This document shows positions 11,487 through 21,169 of a stretch of 64,000 bases of DNA, piece after piece. The notes beneath the pieces were generated by a model, which was not told the origin of the DNA, searched no databases, and worked only from the letters and a program-made list of their open reading frames with translations. A program made the translations under genes and the position numbers. The first letter of the stretch is position 1. The number at the start of each line of letters is the position of its first letter. This DNA is from Gerris lacustris (lineage: Eukaryota > Arthropoda > Insecta > Hemiptera > Gerridae), in the NCBI GenBank assembly GCA_951217055.1, contig OX578284.1, positions 30,034,187 through 30,098,186 on the forward strand, read 5' to 3'.

Positions 11487-12001
11487 TGTTCTATCTCCAA
11501 AATTTTGCCCCCTGCAGGGGGGCAAAGATGGCAAAATATCCCTTCCGAAATAGTAAGAAAATGACACTTAATGGTTCAAATCTAAATGGTTAGAAATAAA
11601 GTAATGAAACTTGGGGGATCTGTACCATGTAAAGGGAAGTGTGTATTCATCCACTCGCGTACTAGGGGCAACCACCATTTTGCCCCCAGGCGCTGAAATT
11701 TACCATTTTACATCTTTCCCCCCTTATAGGGGGCAAAAATATTGGAGATGGAAAAAAGTTTGAAGTAAAATATTTTTATTTTTTGCCGTAGAATCTAAAT
11801 CTGCTATCAAAAATATACACTTTAAGTTAAAATTTTGAAGTTAGGTGGTCTGGGGGCAAAATGGGTGGTTGCCCCCACTGCGCGATTGCATGAAGACAAA
11901 CTTCCCTTTGCATGGTAGAGATCCCCCAAGTTTCATTAAGTTATCTCGAACCGTTCAAAACTTAAGAGGGGGGGGGGGGAGACTTTTGGACCACCCTGTA
12001 T
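11487..12001. repeat. Interleaved inverted repeats with a CCACCCTGTATA end
   Basis: Two inverted pairs occur in the order A, B, A', B'. A is about 11487-11530 and A' about 11716-11760 (GGAGATAG / CTATCTCC-type words and GCCCCCT). B is 11602-11689 and B' 11850-11939 (TTGGGGGATC...TTTGCCCCCAG and its reverse). A G-run at 11967 and GGACCACCCTGTATA at the right follow. The CCACCCTGTATA terminus is typical of arthropod inverted-repeat transposons. There is no coding capacity. Confidence 0.65.
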
Positions 12002-13150
12002 AGACTGCGTGCATATAACATTTAAATTTATTACACATTTCAGGTATATTTGTAATATACTATGCATGTAAATATAATTGAATGTATATACATATGTGCT
12101 TGCTATTAAAATAATTCCTCTTAAAATTATATTATATTATATAATATAACAACTAACCTAAATGATTTAATAACTCCATTAAGTGAAAAAAAACACCACT
12201 CACTACTATGTTATATCTGCTAATTTATAGACTATAAATAAAAAAATTCAGCAGATATTTGTATGGTTACCAGTTAAAAATGTATTAGTTTATAATTACA
12301 TAAATAGCAAAATATTTGTTTTGATATTTTCAATGCGTGTATTATTTTTATATTATTTGATTGTTACTTAATCATGTAATTTATCTGTCGAATCAAAAAT
12401 ATTTAATGTTCCTCTGTTTTCACGCTTTTAATTTAATTTTAAAATCTAATTTTAACTTATAATTTTATTTTTAATTTTCTAAATAAGATCATAAAATACG
12501 ACTCGTTTGAATCTTAGTAAATCTTTTTGTTTGTATAACTGATTAAGATTAAATGTTTTTAATACACATACAAATAACATATCTCAGAGCATTAATCTTC
12601 ATCCAGAAATGCTGTTTACGCTAACTTCCCAAGGTTAATTGTCAGTCCACAAAAAAAAAAACGGTCGGTGGGAAACGGTTTTTATTATTTAACTTTGAGT
12701 TCTTAATATTTAATCCTCTTTGGAATAAAAAAAATATATATATAAAAAGGTGGAAGTGTTAATAAAATTAAAAATGATATAAACTTTTAAAATTGTATGC
12801 GTGTTTAATCTAAGAAAAAAAAAAAAAAAGTATGTAAAAATAAAAATAGGGTAAAAAACGAGTTTTATAATATGTAATTGCTTAGAATATAATTTTAAGC
12901 AATTACACATCAAATAATTTTTTACCCTACTATTTTTTTCTATCTTTTAGATACATTTTTAATTGCTTTGAAGCTATAGATTCAAGAACAATTCTTTTGC
13001 TAATATTAAATCTGCATCCTTATTGGAACGAAGTTTCTTATCGCAGGTTACAACGCCTGGACTCCGGGAGTGAATCCGAAAAAAAGACAGGTAACGAAAT
13101 CGTTCGATGACGGTAACTTGGGTTAAAAGTTTACCGATTTAGTTAGAATT
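12002..13150. other. AT-rich noncoding DNA with one small foldback
   Basis: Mostly AT homopolymer-rich DNA. At 12849-12927 a foldback has arms beginning GGGTAAAAAA and ending TTTTTTACCC, with a second matching stretch GTAATTGCTTA / AAGCAATTAC inside. The 67-codon minus frame at 12913-12710 is Phe/Tyr-rich translation of this DNA. Confidence 0.55.
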
Positions 13151-13480
13151 CGGTACACATGTCCATTAGGGTCCGTAGGCAAAACCAAGGACCCTTATAT
13201 TTTCCTGCGTGTGTCTGTCCGTCCGTCCTCTCGCGTGCTCTCACGGCTACACCTTTCGTCCGATCACTTTGAAATTTGGCATGTATGTGTCTTGTACCTA
13301 CCCACATATTTTAAAAATATAGCGACTAAACAAAAATATTTTTCAAAAAAATTAGGGTAAAAAAACTTAGGGGTTAAATTTTTTTTTTTTTTTTCGACAC
13401 CGAGAGGGGTATCATATGAAAGGGTACGTCGAGCTGATTACAAAGATATATAATTCTTTGGATATAACTTTGATAGGGCG
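13150..13480 (+). repeat. Degenerate interspersed repeat with a CTGTCCGTCCGTCC microsatellite
   Basis: GTCTGTCCGTCCGTCCTC is followed by CCGATCACTTTGAAATTTGG and CATGTATGTGTC. This has the same layout (microsatellite plus AAATTTGGCAT phrase) as several other repeats in the window, but a different body. The boundaries are uncertain. Confidence 0.4.
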
Positions 13481-13719
13481 AGCGTAGGCAAGTTTGAAGT
13501 GGGTGTGAAACGTGTCCCCCCCCCCTCTCTATCTCGCTTATGTGAAGTACAAAAAATCTGAAAAAATTCTTAAACATTCTTCGACCAAAAGTAAAGATAC
13601 CACTTTTTGGAAATTTCGAAAAAAATATTATTTTATTTTTTATTGACAAAATACGTTTTTTTATAATTATGGTCTTTTCGATGTATTTATATGGTTGTAG
13701 TCCGGTTCAGTGACAAAAA

Positions 13720-14320
13720 AATACTTTATCTACGATTGATACGAAATATAAACATAATATCTTTGTTTAGATGCGTAGAAAGTGATTATTTACGTACTTG
13801 TATTCATTGCGCATGCGCGTCTCATAGTTCTGAATAATTCCTCTTCTTTTCCGCACTAGTGTGGTAAAGAAGAGGAATTCTTCAGCTTTACGCACGATTA
13901 GTGAGTTTGTTTACATTTAACAAAACTAATTTGGTGTTCTTTTATTAAAGTAACTGTTTATATCGAGTTTTTAGTGAAAAACAATGAGTGAATCCAAGTG
14001 ACTTTGACGAAAATGTGGAGAATAATAATCCTCCAGAAATATTTAATTCGGCAAAAAATACAACTAATGAATTAATGCCATCTTTATCAAGAGAGAGATA
14101 CGAACTTACATACAGCAAGTTTATTTGTTTCTGTATTTATTATTTAAATCTAACAATCGTAGATAAAGTACGGTACGCAACTCGTGTGAAAACGGCATTT
14201 TGCATTGCTCGTGTGGTTTTACCACCCTCGCTATCGCTCGGGTGCAAACTCCACACTCGCATGCAAAATGCTACTTTCCGCACTCGACGCGTAATGTACT
14301 ATTATCAGAGTGTGTTTTGA
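13720..14320 (+). mobile_element. Crypton-derived non-autonomous element, copy 1
   Basis: Shares its ends with 59785-60215: ATGCGTAGAAAGTGAT, GTTTACATTTAACAAAACTA, a short 5' leader, then after a common internal junction GTAGATAAAGTAC, CACCCTCGCTATCGCTCGG and GCGTAATGTACTATT. Copy 1 keeps the start of an ORF that copy 2 lacks. A hairpin insert at about 13837-13882 (ATTCCTCTTCTTTT / AAAGAAGAGGAAT) is absent from copy 2. Confidence 0.6.
13984..14145 (+). pseudogene. N-terminal remnant of a Crypton-type tyrosine recombinase, frameshifted
   Basis: An ATG at 13984 reads MSESK and then stops. The adjacent frame (+1) continues from about 13991 as SDFDENVENNNPPEIF, then NTTNELMPSLSRERYELTY and SKFICFC. 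The pattern PPEI..A...T.ELMP.LSR.RYE.TY.KF..(W/C)C matches, from memory, the N-terminal domain of insect Crypton recombinases, where 'LPxKSRxRYExxYxxFxxWC' is conserved. A one-base indel separates the start codon from the rest, and the catalytic recombinase domain is absent. Downstream residues up to 14320 are translation of the element's 3' end. Confidence 0.55.
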
Positions 14321-15114
14321 GAATATCAGACCCTTAGAATGGTTCAAAGTAAGCTTTTTAGCATTTTAAAAAAACACTGTTTATATACACTTTACAGTTA
14401 AACACTATATAGTGTGGCCTCACTTGACCTGTTTGTTTTGAGTTCGTTTGATTATACGCAGGCCCGTCGAGAGGGGGCGGCAGGTACGGCTGATGCCGGG
14501 GGGCCCGTACCTCCCCTAAAGGGCCCCGCTTCTCAAGCCCCGAACACCCAATCACGCCAATATTTATGATTGAAATATAAAATTATTATATTCGTAATAA
14601 TAATTAAATATAATTTTAGTTAATATTAAAGTTGTCAGCCAGGTGATTAAGTTTGAGAGAGAATTTTCCGGTGCCGAGACTGAGAAGCGAAAAATTACTA
14701 AGCCTTATCCCGATGGGTAAAAATCCACAGAGAACCCAAAAAATCGCTTCAAAGTTGAAGTTTTTTATGTTTTAATTGACAGTGTGATTGGAAACTTGAG
14801 TGATCCATACCAAGCAGTCAACAAAATCAATGATTAATGATTTGTTCAGTTTTATTTGGACATATCCAAAGTTGAAAAAATATTAAATACACCACCATTC
14901 ATTTTCAACCATGCATGGTTAAAAATCCGGCATTCTAGCCAGAAAGACACTACAATGGTTTCTTCAGTCATACGAATTCATATTTCCTACTAGTAGGTTT
15001 TGGAGGCCCCCTGGAAACTTTTAGGGGCCCCTCTATTTCACTTCCAGGGGCCCCCGCCCCCCGCGTGGCGGGGTCTGCGGGGCCCTTATTGCAGCCACTG
15101 TTTCTACTTCCTAC

Positions 15115-15760
15115 AATACTAGCTGGATACCCGTGCTTCGCTACAAAGTGTTATTTTAATTTGATAAGTTTACAAACTACCGTCAAGAGACTATTTTACT
15201 ATGCGAGAATATCTAGATTCTATCCCTCCCACTTATTTCTATATCCCCTCCTCTTTGATAAGATAATTTGCAAATATCCCAAATTTACCCCCTCCTAAAT
15301 GACAATATGACAAAACTGTACATAACAACAATTACTGTACTCTTAAAGAGCTTTTCAACGATATGCATCATGAAGGGTATTCATTACCTTGACCCCATAT
15401 TCATCACTTGAGTTGTACCCCGTACCCCTGTGTACCAAAATTTAAATTTCGAAAATTCATGTAGACAGTGACCTTCCCATTGCTTTGAAGGTCAAGTGTG
15501 AAAATTTTCATCGAGATCGGACCAAAACTGTAGATTTGTATATAGAACATACACATATACCTTGAGGGCTAAACTAAAGTATATGGGGCTCTTTCTGATA
15601 ACACGTTATCTCACTATCGACCTCCTTCAAGACTTAATATATCGATATATCTGGTCTGTTAAACTCTTTTATATTTCGATTTGGAACTCTACCTGGGTCT
15701 ATATGCAGGAGGGTTGTTTTTCTTTAGAAATGAGCGCTCCGCGAAGCGGTGTGGAGCGGC
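15115..15760 (+). repeat. ACTAGCTGGATACCCG-type interspersed repeat, copy 1
   Basis: Starts ACTAGCTGGATACCCGTG, CTTCGCTACAAAG, a start widespread in arthropod repeats. The first 190 bp closely match 17060-17250. Further in, GAAAATTTTCATCGAGATCG at 15499 echoes the shared 'AAATTTC...AAAATCGG' phrase, and GCTCCGCGAAGCGG lies near 15736. The 77- and 91-codon frames at 15065-15298 and 15562-15837 are repeat translation. The transposition class is undetermined. Confidence 0.55.
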
Positions 15761-17059
15761 GATTAAAAATTCTAGAGCAAAAAATTAAGGTTTACAAAAT
15801 TAAATTCAAACCCCAAAACAAACACATTTTCGTTTAAGCGTGTAAAATTTCGCAAATCACACATTATTTGGATATATTGAAATATCGCGTCAATTATAAC
15901 AATCGATTGTAGCGATTTACGATGTATAGTATAGTAGGGGCTCCATATACTGTAGTTCTCCTTTCAACTTAAAATACCATTTGATTTAACTTGTTTTTAC
16001 AAACTAAGTCTTTTATTAATTTAAACTTATATAAACAAAAAATTTTTCACTTACCACAGTACAACGAGGTTAAACCAATAATCCGAACAAAATTATTAAA
16101 AAATAAAATAACTTAAACATATTTTGTTTCGGTTAAACTATAAACATATTTAAAATATAATATTACCATGAAGAATACTTATTATTTATAATATTTTTAT
16201 TTTAAATAATTTTTTATAATAAATTTTAGATTATTTAATTTTGATACGATAGTAGTGTGGTAGACCTGAAAAAGGCGAGTCACTCCTACGTGGCGGTTTC
16301 CCGCATAGTTTTCATGCATCGGCCATATTGTTTTTACTTCTCTAATTAGGTCAACAGTAATTTTAGTCGAATCTTACTTTAAATTCACTTCTTAATCGAG
16401 GAAAAGTCTTTTAAATCGGGTAGCGGGTCTTTATATTTGTAATGTGTGTTATAATTCAAATGTTTCTTTTTGATTTCTATACGTTTTTCTTTCGAAAAGT
16501 ACATCTTTCGTGTATGTAGTTTATATTTTATTCATTGTTTGTTGTTCTGTGTTGAAATCTTGTCTTTGGAGATAGATCGATTTGTTATTCAGTGTAATAT
16601 CGACGATAATATCTTTCAAAGTTAATTCTACGTATATTTATAACAGCAGTTAGAGAATATAATGGAATATGAAGATATACATAGGATGGATTGAAAGAAC
16701 GAAGCGAAGCTATAGAGGTAGATTGATTCTTTCTATTTACCTATTAAGTTAAATTGAATAATTTATGTTTAGTTATAATAAACAATCTTATTACACAACG
16801 ATTATGGTAAGAGGTAATTTTATTTAAATTCTTAATCAAACTATTGTTTTTTTGTTTAGATAATCTCCTTAGAATTAAAAGCTATTCAAAAAGTGAAGAT
16901 TTTTGTTTTATTATTACATATTATTATTTTTTTAATATAGGAGGGAATTATCTTATAGACTACGTAACATTCCCACCCCCTTAATCTTCCTTCTCGCTTA
17001 TTTTCTGTTACATTCTTTGTTTGTTTTACTTTTTCTTCGAAATCATTATTTTATGTTTT

Positions 17060-17346
17060 ACTAGCTGGATACCCGTTCTTAGCTACGGAGTGTTATTTTA
17101 ATTTGATAAGTTTGTAAACTACCATCAAGAAACATTTAAATTATTTTACTATGCGAGAATATCTAGATTTTATCCCTTCCACTGATTTCTATACCCCTCT
17201 TTTTGATAAGATAATTTGCAAATATCCTATATTTAGCCCCCTCCTAAAAAGAAAACAAGGGATTCTACTGTACTCTATTCTAGGCAGCGGCTGCTTTTAG
17301 GGGGTTTGTCGAGCGAAGCGAGTAGGGGGCAGAGCCCCCTAGTAAT
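17060..17346 (+). repeat. ACTAGCTGGATACCCG-type interspersed repeat, copy 2
   Basis: Same start as the 15115 copy with GTTCTTAGCTACGGAG variation, about 190 bp of shared body, then GAGCGAAGCGAGTAGGGGGC and AGAGCCCCCTAGTA at the 3' end. It is shorter than copy 1, either internally deleted or 5'-to-3' truncated. Both copies lie inside the hAT element. Confidence 0.55.
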
Positions 17347-17811
17347 ATATAAAATAAAATTGTATAAAACGTAAATGAACGTAAACAACATTTTACAGTT
17401 ATAGGACTTTTTGTGTCCAGATTGTGTTTTAGTTGAGGACCAAGAAATTATAAATGTTTTCAAACAATTTTGTCTAATTGTAGGTCATAATTATGACTCA
17501 TATACCCATATTAATTTAAGTCATAATTGGTTTTTTAACATTACTGCGGTAAAATAGTTGTAATCTTCAAAATGAGTTTGTTTTACTTTGGTTTATCAGT
17601 AGTATGTCTGCAGTTATCAGTAGTAGGAGTTTATTAGTAGTACTTACAATAAATAGATATAAAATAGAACTTATTATAAGAGTTGAAAAATTCAATACAC
17701 AAGTTATTAGTGTAAAGTCCCAAAATGACGAATAAAAACGAGTAAAAAGAGGGGGCCCATATAGGTCTAGCCGTGGGGCCCGCTACGGCTCTCGACGGGC
17801 CTGATTATACG

Positions 17812-18400
17812 TTATCTGCCGAAGCGTTTGCGTACAACGCTCGCGTAAACGTTAGCTTCAAATGTACAATTGGAATTTCAGGATGGGAAAAGATTCTATC
17901 ATCACCTATTCGATGAGATGAACATTGTTTACAAGTACAATTTTTTTAGTAAAACCAACAGCGACACCGCTATGAAGTGATTAAGATCGTTATAAAACTA
18001 TTAAGGCCCTGTCACACAGGAAGCGGACTGTCCGCGGCGGACAAGTTTTTGGTCCGAGGCGGACACTGTCACTGTGGGCTGTTATTTTGCATTATCCTGG
18101 TCAAACAGAAGGTAGCTGTCTGGCGGACAGGACAAGTCTTTGGACAGTTTGTCCGCCGTGGACAGTCCGCTTCCTGTGTGGCCGGGCATTAAAAGCAGAC
18201 CGATAAACGTTTTAAATAGTCAAAACAACGTTTTTATCGCAACCTTACTACCTTACGTTCTAACGTAACGATTTTAAACAGGTATGTAAAATTTCAACTT
18301 GATACAGGCATAAGTTTTTGGGTAGTGAAGTGATACATTTTATAATTGTTGAAAAGGAGACTTCCGGAGCGTGTAGTTGAATATAATAGTAAGAATGCAG
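17812..18400 (+). mobile_element. Family X copy 1, interrupted by a hAT element and a PIF-style MITE
   Basis: Matches 27760-28120 in the same orientation: GCTCGCGTAAACG, TTGGAATTTCAGGA, AAAAGATTCTATCATCA, CAACAGCGACACCGCTATGA, TTACGTTCTAACG. Its outer end continues to the left of the hAT element (AGTTCGTTTGATTATACG at 14441-14458). The PIF-style MITE at 18004-18188 splits it. No open frame of interest. Confidence 0.75.
18004..18188. mobile_element. PIF/Harbinger-style MITE, 185 bp, TTA target duplication
   Basis: TTA at 18001-18003 and 18189-18191 flanks long inverted ends: CACACAGGAAGCGGACTGTC on the left pairs with GACAGTCCGCTTCCTGTGTG on the right, extending through GGCGGACAA. The GGCCCTGTCACAC outer terminus and 3-bp TTA/TAA target are typical of PIF/Harbinger. 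The uninterrupted target can be read in the X copy at about 27926. It is strongly GC-rich against its surroundings and has no transposase. Confidence 0.85.
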
Positions 18401-18837
18401 GGTGACACCCCCCCCCCCACTACTAGACTCTCTATTAGAATCATACTCTTTAACTATATCATCATGATAGTCTATGTTTTAATATTCAATACATATTTAT
18501 TTTATATCATAATTGTGCATATTTATAAATTAATTATACATAAAAAATGATAAAATTCTCTTCTTTTAATTTTGCCTTAACTCCGCTAAGTACAAGTATA
18601 GTTGGCGTAATATATCTTTTAATGTTGTCTCTATTCTAACTCCGCCCATGCCAAGTAGTTAGCATCTTATACTTGGTAGAGTGATTCTATTATTAATATT
18701 TAATGAAAAGCTTAAGGATCTTCGTTTCTACCGGGTGTCCCGAGACACCACACGTATTTATTTTAATTTAAGAACCTGTTTATAATAATATTTATAAATT
18801 CTCTGAAATCTATAAGAGAAGACTAAGTATTGTCTTG
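18401..18837. other. Spacer between two inverted family X copies
   Basis: Contains a C-run near 18408-18418, an AT-rich stretch, and two words AAGTACAAGTATAG (18589) and TATACTTGGTAGAG (18670) in inverted arrangement. It is not shared with the other X copies. No gene seen. Confidence 0.5.
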
Positions 18838-19534
18838 TTAAAACTAGGCATCGCGTGGCTCTATCATTGAAGCGAGCGTATTGCAATGAAATACTGAATA
18901 TTGAAATTTATTATTCATGATGAATGTCATAGTTGAAGATAAGTATAAGAGGGTAGTGTGAGGTAGAGTGGGGGTACTCGGTACAAAGCTTTACTTCCTA
19001 AACAAACCTATACACTATAAGAATCTTAACCACCCGTGATAGCTTTTATATTATTATTATAAATGTATCACTTCATTACTCAAATACTACTGCTTGTAAC
19101 ACGTTGAAATTTTACATACTTGTTTGAATTGTACTTTAGACGATGTACATGGAGTTTTATTAAAATCGTTACGTTAGAACGTAAGATATTGGTAAAAAGG
19201 TTGTTTTCTCTATTTTAAACGGTTAGGTCCGCTTTAATAGTTTTAGCGATCTTTATTAATTCATAGCAGTGTCATTGTTGGTTTTACTAAAAAATGTTAT
19301 TTGAAAAAAATGTTCGTCTCATCGAATAGGTGATGATAGCATTTTTTCCCGTCCTGAAATTCCAATTTTAAATTTGAAGCTCACGTTTACGCGAGCATTG
19401 CGCGCGAACTCTTGGACGGATCACGCTGTCCAACGAACTTAGCCTGAGTATTAGTAAAAGGAAGATGTATACCAAATTTCAACTAAATCGGTCAAATTTT
19501 ACTCAAGTTATCGTCGGACACGTAAACGTTACAC

Positions 19535-19573
<39 letters not shown>

Positions 19574-19622
19574 GCATATTTCGTTGAATGTAAGAAGCTC
19601 GCTTGCGCTCGCTTCAATTATA
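18838..19622 (-). mobile_element. Family X copy 2, inverted relative to copy 1
   Basis: Reverse orientation of the 27527-28330 copy: GGCATCGCGTGGCTCTATCA, ATTGAAGCGAGCG, GTGGGGGTACTCGGTAC, TCGTTACGTTAGAACGTAAG, CCCGTCCTGAAATTCCAATT, CGGACACGTAAACGTTAC, an (ACAG)n run at 19537-19569 and GAAGCTCGCTTGCGCTCGCTTC at the end. It carries TACCAAATTTCAACTAAATC near 19470. With copy 1 it forms an inverted pair about 440 bp apart. Confidence 0.8.
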
Positions 19623-20089
19623 TATTGTTTAAATAATATATAGTAACTTTAACTGTTATGTAAATAATATTTAAATGTAATCTTTCATAGTGACTAAATT
19701 GCTTTATCGTTCTGGATGAATTATAATTTAACTGATCTTTATTAATTAGTTAATACATCTAACAATCAAGTTAAATTATACCTAAAAGTTTCTGTGCAAA
19801 CAAGAATAAACACTGTTTAGTGACAAATACGCGCAAAATCGCGCAAATGGACAGGTTAAAATCTTATCAGCTTATCTTTAGAAACGACTGATGTGTCTGG
19901 CAATCACGTTAAATAAAATCTAAATCTGAGTAGATCTCAAGTTGCTGTTTTAACAATCATCAACACTTTTTAGTGACTAATATGCTAAATCGCTAAATGG
20001 GCCAGATTAAAATCTCATCAGCTTATCTGAAGACACGATTGATTCGTCTAAAATAATCACGTTAAATTATATCTCACGTTAGATCTTAA

Positions 20090-20382
20090 GGCTCTACCGC
20101 ACTTAAAAGTTAAAAAAACATTAAAATTTTATTGATTCTAAGCAAGATATCAAAAATCTAAGTTCAGGTTTCATTCCTAATTTTAATTCTGCACAATGTT
20201 AGCCATATTTCAACTCCCTATGATAAATAGTACAGGCGCAATTTCAATACAACGATAAAACTTGTTGTATTGAAATAGTTGTAGTATTTATTGTAGTAGG
20301 GAGTTCAAATAGGGCTAACATTGTGCAGAATTAAAAGTAGGAATGAATTAGGAATTTTTAACATTTTAAGGGCGGTAGAGCC
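20090..20382. mobile_element. Foldback MITE, 293 bp, TTAA target duplication
   Basis: TTAA at 20086-20089 and 20383-20386 flanks ends GGCTCTACCGC and GCGGTAGAGCC. Almost the whole element folds back on itself: ATTCTGCACAATGTTAGCC pairs with GGCTAACATTGTGCAGAAT, and TTTCAATACAAC with GTTGTATTGAAA at the tip. The TTAA target suggests mobilisation by a piggyBac-type transposase, although the ends do not start with the usual CCC. The copy at 2192-2400 is a truncated relative. Confidence 0.8.
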
Positions 20383-20412
20383 TTAAGTTGCGGTCCTAAC
20401 AAGAATAAAAAA

Positions 20413-20985
20413 TCGGTCCGAGACAATTCAGACAAACTTTCTCATATACGAGTTCAAAATTACTTAGCCCAGTGTTTTCCATTTATTAGATTTCGTATGT
20501 ACATTTAATTATTACTGAACATTTAAAAATTTACCATAAAAATAATTTCTCCCGGGCGGGGAATCGAACCCGGGCTCTCTCTGTCCGCGTTTTAAGCTAT
20601 TTTCTAAGGAACTTGATTTTTCCGGGGAAAACGGCTTATATCGTTAGATTCTTATTTAAATGGACTATATTTTAGAATTTTTTTTCGAGAATTTCTTTTT
20701 TCACATTTTTTTCAGAGTTTTTGGGGGGTAGCGCCCCCAAATTTGAAGCTAAAATGAATTTCTCGTTATCGCCTCGGGGTTTGATTTTTCTGAACATGTA
20801 TGCCAAATTTCGTCAAAATCGGCCCAGTATTTTAGGCTCCAGGCGTCTGCACAGACGACAGACAGACAGTTTTTAAAAACCACTTTTTTGGACTCCGAGG
20901 ACCTCAAAACGTGTAAATCCATCAAAATCTCAAAATCGAATTTTCGCGCTATCACAATACTTTCTTTTTATATGATAAAGTAAAA
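20413..20985 (+). mobile_element. Family A copy, type 1
   Basis: Same order of blocks as the 9911 copy, including GGGGAATCGAACCCGGGC (reverse strand B-box GGTTCGATTCC) near 20558, TTCCGGGGAAAACGGCT, GGGGGGTAGCGCCCCC, TATGCCAAATTTCGTCAAAA, a short ACAGACAG run and a TATATGATAAAGTAAA end. A deletion removed most of the ATCAAAATCGTCGG block. The 68-codon minus frame at 20955-20749 is repeat translation. Confidence 0.85.
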
Positions 20986-21165
20986 AGAATTGTGGATCGG
21001 CGTAGCAAAGCAACTTCGCCTAAAACCAACGAATTTGGTGAGTTCGAACCCCAGAGAGGTGAGATATGTTTCACGCTGATGATCTCATCGAGTAGATGAG
21101 TAGAGTGGTATTATTATAAAGCCTTGATATTGTTATATAATTTGATGATCGGGATATAAAATAAA
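20986..21165 (+). mobile_element. tRNA-derived SINE-like repeat
   Basis: GTGAGTTCGAACCCCAGAGA at 21038 contains a near-perfect B-box (GTTCGAACCCC). Upstream GGCGTAGCAAAGCAAC at 20999 sits at about the right distance for an A-box. The tail GTGAGATATGTTTCACGCTG and following GGGATATAAAATAAA match 9620-9740. It abuts the end of a family A copy. No target duplication was found. Confidence 0.5.
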
Positions 21166-21169
21166 TAGG

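Larger units (their letters stand above)
14459..17803. mobile_element. hAT-superfamily element, 3.3 kb, perfect 8-bp target duplication
   Basis: ATTATACG at 14451-14458 and 17804-17811 flanks inverted ends CAGGCCCGTCGAGAG and CTCTCGACGGGCCTG. An 8-bp duplication with CAG...CTG ends is diagnostic of hAT. Subterminal DNA is rich in GGGGCCC words. No hAT transposase (no BED finger or dimerisation domain) was found. Much of the interior is other repeats, including two direct copies of an ACTAGCTGGATACCCG repeat. The flanks join into a continuous family X sequence once the element is removed, so it landed in a pre-existing X copy. Confidence 0.9.
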
